Source: DHVE2 group archaeon
Lineage (GTDB): Archaea; Thermoplasmatota; Thermoplasmata; Thermoplasmatales; Aciduliprofundaceae
DNA length: 5,361 nucleotides
Assembly: GCA_015522955.1 (NCBI GenBank)
Contig: WALG01000012.1
Coordinates: forward strand, 1 to 5,361
Reading direction: 5' to 3'
Under the pieces are notes generated by a model that ran no database searches, was not told where the DNA came from, and saw only the letters and a list, made by a program, of their open reading frames with translations. This document shows, piece after piece, positions 4,430-5,361 of this stretch. Made by a program: the position numbers and the translations under genes. Each line of letters opens with the position of its first letter. The stretch's first letter is position 1.

Positions 4430-5361
4430 TTAATCCTCAATTTTCAAAAAATATTCTATACTCTCTCCCAATATTTTCTCAACCTCTTTGAGATCGCTGA
4501 ATGGCCTCTCTCGGACTATGCGAGCGGCCTTCTTTTCCCCGATACCTGGCAAACTCTTGAGCACTGAAAATGATGTAGCGTTTATATCTAAAGGGTACTC
4601 CACCGCCGTTACACTCCTCTTTCCATAACCGATGATTTTAACATTCACAAATTTTCCAGTTGGTGAGGAGTATGGCAACACCACAATCAGAGGATAACTA
4701 CCTATCTGCCTCCCAAAAGTATAGTTACCATGCTTGAGTTCAAGGTATACATCTCTCAGCACAGTGCCTCGAGGAACAAGTTTCTGGAGCATGGGGGCGT
4801 CTATCTTCTCTCTCACATTCTCACGAAATTTCCAGCATTCATGCTTGTATTTCATTCGAAATTTTCCACGCAGTGGCAAAACATGTCTTATATTTATCCT
4901 CCGCAGAAGATATCCTCGAGATATGACCTTCTGCAAAAATTTAAAATTAAGGGCGTAGGTTTCTTTTCTCTCTCCCCGGAGACCACAAATAAAGTTTAAT
5001 CCAGGAAGGAGGTAGGGCATTCCATTTTCCCCTCTTTCACCTCCTATCTCATTTACTATTCTCACCGCTTCCATAACCTGTTCGGGTGTGGCATTGAGAT
5101 TATTTGCTTTTATCACTTCAGGGTCGGCAGATTCCATTCCAAATGCAACCACATTACCAGGCGTGGTGTATTTCACCAGTATTTCAGTTATTTTTTCTGC
5201 CTTTTCCGGGTATTCCGCAATTACCGCTGGATTAGCATTGTCCACATGCAGTACCTGATGAGGTATCTTTGAAAGTTGAGAAAACAATAGTTCTATAGCA
5301 CCAACATTGGGCTCCACAATTTCTCTGCTTCCTACCCCATATGCCCTGTAGGAGTATATAC
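4430..5361 (-). CDS. Radical SAM protein with C-terminal helix-hairpin-helix (COG1031-like), 5' end outside window
   Basis: The C-terminal 309 residues of a leftward gene; the frame stays open to the window edge, so the start and the CxxxCxxC cluster motif lie outside. It resembles the mainly archaeal radical SAM family with a C-terminal helix-hairpin-helix (COG1031), whose reaction is, to my knowledge, not established. Numbered from the first full codon in view, residues 38-49 ([12 protein letters not shown]) and 73-83 ([11 protein letters not shown], the radical SAM G-x-E-S type SAM-contacting motif) match that family. So do [10 protein letters not shown] (106-115) and [12 protein letters not shown] (119-130, the late barrel strand of MiaB/Elp3-type enzymes). 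Residues 234-258 (from [13 protein letters not shown] to YPLDI) look like a small beta domain, possibly TRAM-like. [15 protein letters not shown] (267-281) is a classic nucleic-acid-binding helix-hairpin-helix. A GTG at 5317 is not a real start because family-like sequence continues upstream of it. The C-terminal nucleic-acid-binding module suggests an RNA or DNA substrate; this is inference. Confidence 0.85.
   Translation of the reverse strand, partial: IYSYRAYGVGSREIVEPNVGAIELLFSQLSKIPHQVLHVDNANPAVIAEYPEKAEKITEILVKYTTPGNVVAFGMESADPEVIKANNLNATPEQVMEAVRIVNEIGGERGENGMPYLLPGLNFICGLRGERKETYALNFKFLQKVISRGYLLRRINIRHVLPLRGKFRMKYKHECWKFRENVREKIDAPMLQKLVPRGTVLRDVYLELKHGNYTFGRQIGSYPLIVVLPYSSPTGKFVNVKIIGYGKRSVTAVEYPLDINATSFSVLKSLPGIGEKKAARIVRERPFSDLKEVEKILGESIEYFLKIED

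Noticed and set aside
4730..4999. Plus-strand open frames opposite the radical SAM gene
   Set aside because: They are antisense to a continuous, family-like protein, are short, and have no recognisable motif or upstream signal.

Overview
The window looks archaeal, most likely euryarchaeal. It carries a form III (archaeal-type) RuBisCO, an archaeal-type RNase HII, and a radical SAM/helix-hairpin-helix protein of a family I know mainly from archaea. It also has a tRNA-Thr with a U discriminator and no encoded CCA, and TATA-like boxes about 25-27 bases upstream of several start codons, as expected for leaderless archaeal transcripts. The composition is moderately AT-rich. A Thermoplasmata/DHVE2-like source is my loose guess; nothing in the window proves it.

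Layout. Bases 1-37 are AT-rich and non-coding. Leftward genes follow: a small exported or membrane-anchored phospholipase-D-like (HKD) protein (38-643), and upstream of it rnhB for RNase HII (684-1328). A 71-base divergent intergenic region separates rnhB from the rightward RuBisCO gene (1400-2668). A GTG-started PiT-family phosphate permease follows on the same strand (2720-3646). Its 3' end overlaps by 23 bases, tail to tail, a leftward DUF47/PhoU-like gene (3624-4280). The DUF47 start codon lies 9 bases past the 3' end of a tRNA-Thr(GGU) gene (4290-4362) on the same strand. The right end is filled by the C-terminal part of a leftward radical SAM protein with a C-terminal helix-hairpin-helix (4430-5361), whose N-terminus and iron-sulfur cluster motif lie outside the window.

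How the genes relate. The permease and the DUF47 protein belong to families that usually work together in phosphate uptake, though here they are convergent rather than in one operon. Form III RuBisCO normally acts in AMP/nucleoside salvage, where AMP phosphorylase consumes phosphate, so a phosphate permease next door is sensible but the link is inference. RNase HII (RNA-DNA hybrid repair) and the PLD-like protein share a strand and may be partly co-transcribed, although the PLD gene appears to have its own TATA box. No intergenic stretch exceeds about 75 bases.

I see no clear new multi-gene system, mobile element, CRISPR array or long repeat. The most interesting points are the apparent tRNA-Thr/DUF47 transcription unit, the convergent overlap of two phosphate-uptake genes, and a permease lacking the usual Asp in both signature motifs.
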